The notes under the pieces were generated by a model. That model saw nothing but the letters and a program-made list of their open reading frames with translations. It had not been told where the DNA came from and did no database searches. DNA of 5,609 bases from Thermoleophilia bacterium (GTDB lineage: Bacteria > Actinomycetota > Thermoleophilia > Gaiellales > SKUG01), in assembly GCA_025964405.1 (NCBI GenBank), contig JAOPYW010000348.1, positions 1-5,609 of the forward strand, read 5' to 3'. The position numbers and the translations under genes are program-made. How positions within the stretch are numbered: position 1 is the first letter of the stretch; the number at the start of each line of letters is the position of its first letter. Below are positions 4,432 to 5,609 of this stretch, piece by piece.

Positions 4432-5184
4432 ATGAACTACACCCTTCGCAACCTGCTCGTCGCCGCAGTCCTCATGATGATCGGCATCGTGCTCGTCACG
4501 AGCTTCATCCGCAGTGAGCGCCGTTCGCTCTCACGTGGCAAGCAACAGGTCCAGGTCTACGTGGCCGCCAAGGACATCCCCGAGGGCACGCCCGCCAAGG
4601 AGCTCGAGAGCGGGGGCTTCGTCGAGACGCGTGACATGACGCGCGAGGACGTGCCGCCGCAGGCGCTCGGCAAGCTCTCCTCGGTCGCGACGCTCGTCTC
4701 CAACCAGACGGTCTACACCGGTGAGGTCGTCTCGATGACCGCCTTCGATCGCACGGCCGGCCTCAAGCCGACCGCGCAGGTCAAGGGCAACGAGCGCCTG
4801 GTGTCGATCCCGATCCCGGCCGCCAACGACATCGGGTCACACATCCGACCGGGCGACCATGTCGACTTCTTCGCGACGCGCGGTGTGCAGACGCCGGCGG
4901 GACAGGTGATGGAGACCCGGGCCTACGCCCGCGACATCGAGATCATGGACACCCCTGAGAGCCTCGCTCCCGAGGGCGACGATGCCGCAGCGCAGGAGGC
5001 GCCCGACGCGGAGGGCAACACGAAGCTCTACGTCATCAAGGCCACCGACGCGGAGATCCAGAACATCCTGTTCGGGCTCAGCTCCGCCGACGAGAACAAG
5101 TTCTTCATGACCCTGCGCGGTTCCAGCGGTGACACGCAGTCGAAGCTCGCGCCGCTCTCCGCTCCCGATCCCAGCGTCAACTAA
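4432..5184 (+). CDS. cpaB: CpaB/RcpC, Tad pilus envelope assembly protein
   Basis: This 250-residue CpaB/RcpC family protein is a Tad envelope component anchored by an N-terminal helix. In order: membrane helix at 7-27; SAF domain at about 40-105 with VYVAAKDIPEGT (42-53), typical of the family; then the RcpC domain from about 120, with RLVSIPIP and HIRPGDHVDFFATR (137-150). An acidic, Ala-rich insertion follows (176-195). The C-terminal part contains KLYVIKATDAEIQNILF and ends in a Ser/Pro-rich tail. In Gram-negatives RcpC is linked to the secretin; without an outer membrane its partner is unclear. The ATG at 4432 is chosen because GGGAAGG lies 4 nt upstream and the helix is then N-terminal. 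A GTG at 4369 would add 21 Arg/Pro-rich residues and is less likely. It is separated from the upstream gene by 200 bp holding a promoter candidate, so it may begin a second transcription unit. Confidence 0.92.
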   Translation: MNYTLRNLLVAAVLMMIGIVLVTSFIRSERRSLSRGKQQVQVYVAAKDIPEGTPAKELESGGFVETRDMTREDVPPQALGKLSSVATLVSNQTVYTGEVVSMTAFDRTAGLKPTAQVKGNERLVSIPIPAANDIGSHIRPGDHVDFFATRGVQTPAGQVMETRAYARDIEIMDTPESLAPEGDDAAAQEAPDAEGNTKLYVIKATDAEIQNILFGLSSADENKFFMTLRGSSGDTQSKLAPLSAPDPSVN

Positions 5185-5203
5185 GCACACGAGGTACGCA
5201 CCC

Positions 5204-5609
5204 ATGAGTGACCAGCCGATCCGCATCTTCATCTCCGGCGCCTGCGCGGGCCTCGCCGAAGCCCGTGACGCCCTCGCCAGCCACCCCGACATCGAACTCG
5301 TGGGCACGTCGAGCGAGGCCGCCAAGGCAGGCGGCAAACTCGCCTCCACCGGCGCCCAGGTCGTGCTCCACGCCGTGCAGCACGCGGAGACCGTGCCGGT
5401 CGACGAGATCGCACGCATCCGCGAGCACACGGCGGCCCCGATCATCCTGCTGGTGACACAGGGATCGCCGAACCTGTTCGACGAGGCGGTGACGCTCGGC
5501 CTCAACGACGTACTGCTCCTGCCGCAGTTCTCCGACAACCTCGTGTTCACGGTGAAGAAGGCCCACTCGATGGGGTCGATGTCGGCCGGTGGCGCCGCCA
5601 ACGGCACGC
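5204..5609 (+). CDS. cpaE: CpaE/TadZ pilus localisation ATPase (N-terminal part)
   Basis: The 135 codons in view match the atypical receiver domain that precedes the MinD/ParA-like ATPase in CpaE/TadZ, the cytoplasmic protein that positions the Tad machine at the pole or septum. Seen: first strand IRIFISGA (6-13), helix, ELVGTS (31-36), QVVLHAV (52-58), PIILLVTQ (79-86), GLNDVLLLPQ (99-108) and a C-terminal helix. This is followed by a Gly/Ala/Ser-rich stretch (from about 125) typical of the linker to the ATPase. The phospho-acceptor Asp expected after the third strand is absent (His56-Ala57), and Pro-Gln replaces the usual Lys-Pro after the fifth strand. It therefore cannot be a normal phospho-receiver, as is usual for TadZ. 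GAGGT (5191-5195) lies 8 nt before the ATG. It follows cpaB by 19 nt. The P-loop and ATPase domain are beyond the window edge. Confidence 0.88.
   Translation, partial: MSDQPIRIFISGACAGLAEARDALASHPDIELVGTSSEAAKAGGKLASTGAQVVLHAVQHAETVPVDEIARIREHTAAPIILLVTQGSPNLFDEAVTLGLNDVLLLPQFSDNLVFTVKKAHSMGSMSAGGAANGT

Overview
The window is high-GC and codes densely on the plus strand. It carries the start of a Tad/Flp (type IVc) tight-adherence pilus locus, preceded by the divergent 5' end of folD. The GC content, GC-ending codons, frequent start/stop overlaps, the Flp leader style and the promoter style all suggest an actinomycete (Actinomycetota). A deep-branching group such as Thermoleophilia is possible, but that is a guess.

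Layout: (1) 1-482, minus strand: N-terminal 160 residues of FolD, cut by the window edge. (2) 483-670: divergent intergenic region with a probable folD promoter and a FliA/sigma-28-type promoter for the first pilin. (3) 671-844 and 1097-1270: two tandem 57-residue Flp prepilins whose predicted mature forms differ only at the last residue. Each has its own promoter, a conserved box upstream of it, and a very stable GC-rich hairpin behind it. The promoter-to-stop segments are duplicated with an exact 426-bp offset. (4) 1428-4231: four overlapping or nearly abutting genes: two paralogous TadE-like pseudopilins, a 484-residue TadG-like protein with a von Willebrand A (VWA) domain, and an unrecognised protein with about six membrane segments. 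(5) 4232-4431: intergenic region with a repeated palindromic motif and a third sigma-28-like promoter candidate. (6) 4432-5184: cpaB/rcpC. (7) 5204 to the edge: N-terminal pseudo-receiver domain of cpaE/tadZ. The ATPase (tadA/cpaF), platform proteins (tadB/tadC) and prepilin peptidase are expected downstream but are not in view.

How it fits together: Flp1 and Flp2 would be the abundant pilus subunits, cleaved after a glycine before Gln-Thr-Met-Ala-Glu-Tyr. The TadE pair would be minor pseudopilins. The VWA TadG is a candidate surface or tip protein. CpaB and CpaE belong to the envelope and localisation machinery. The strongest non-coding signal is that both pilin genes, and perhaps cpaB, carry a sigma-28-family promoter. 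This suggests pilus synthesis is tied to a motility- or development-type sigma factor. The two pilin hairpins keep pairing although their inner stem sequences differ, which points to selection on RNA structure. Overall this is a recognisable pilus locus rather than an unknown system; the regulation and the unnamed membrane gene are its least ordinary parts.
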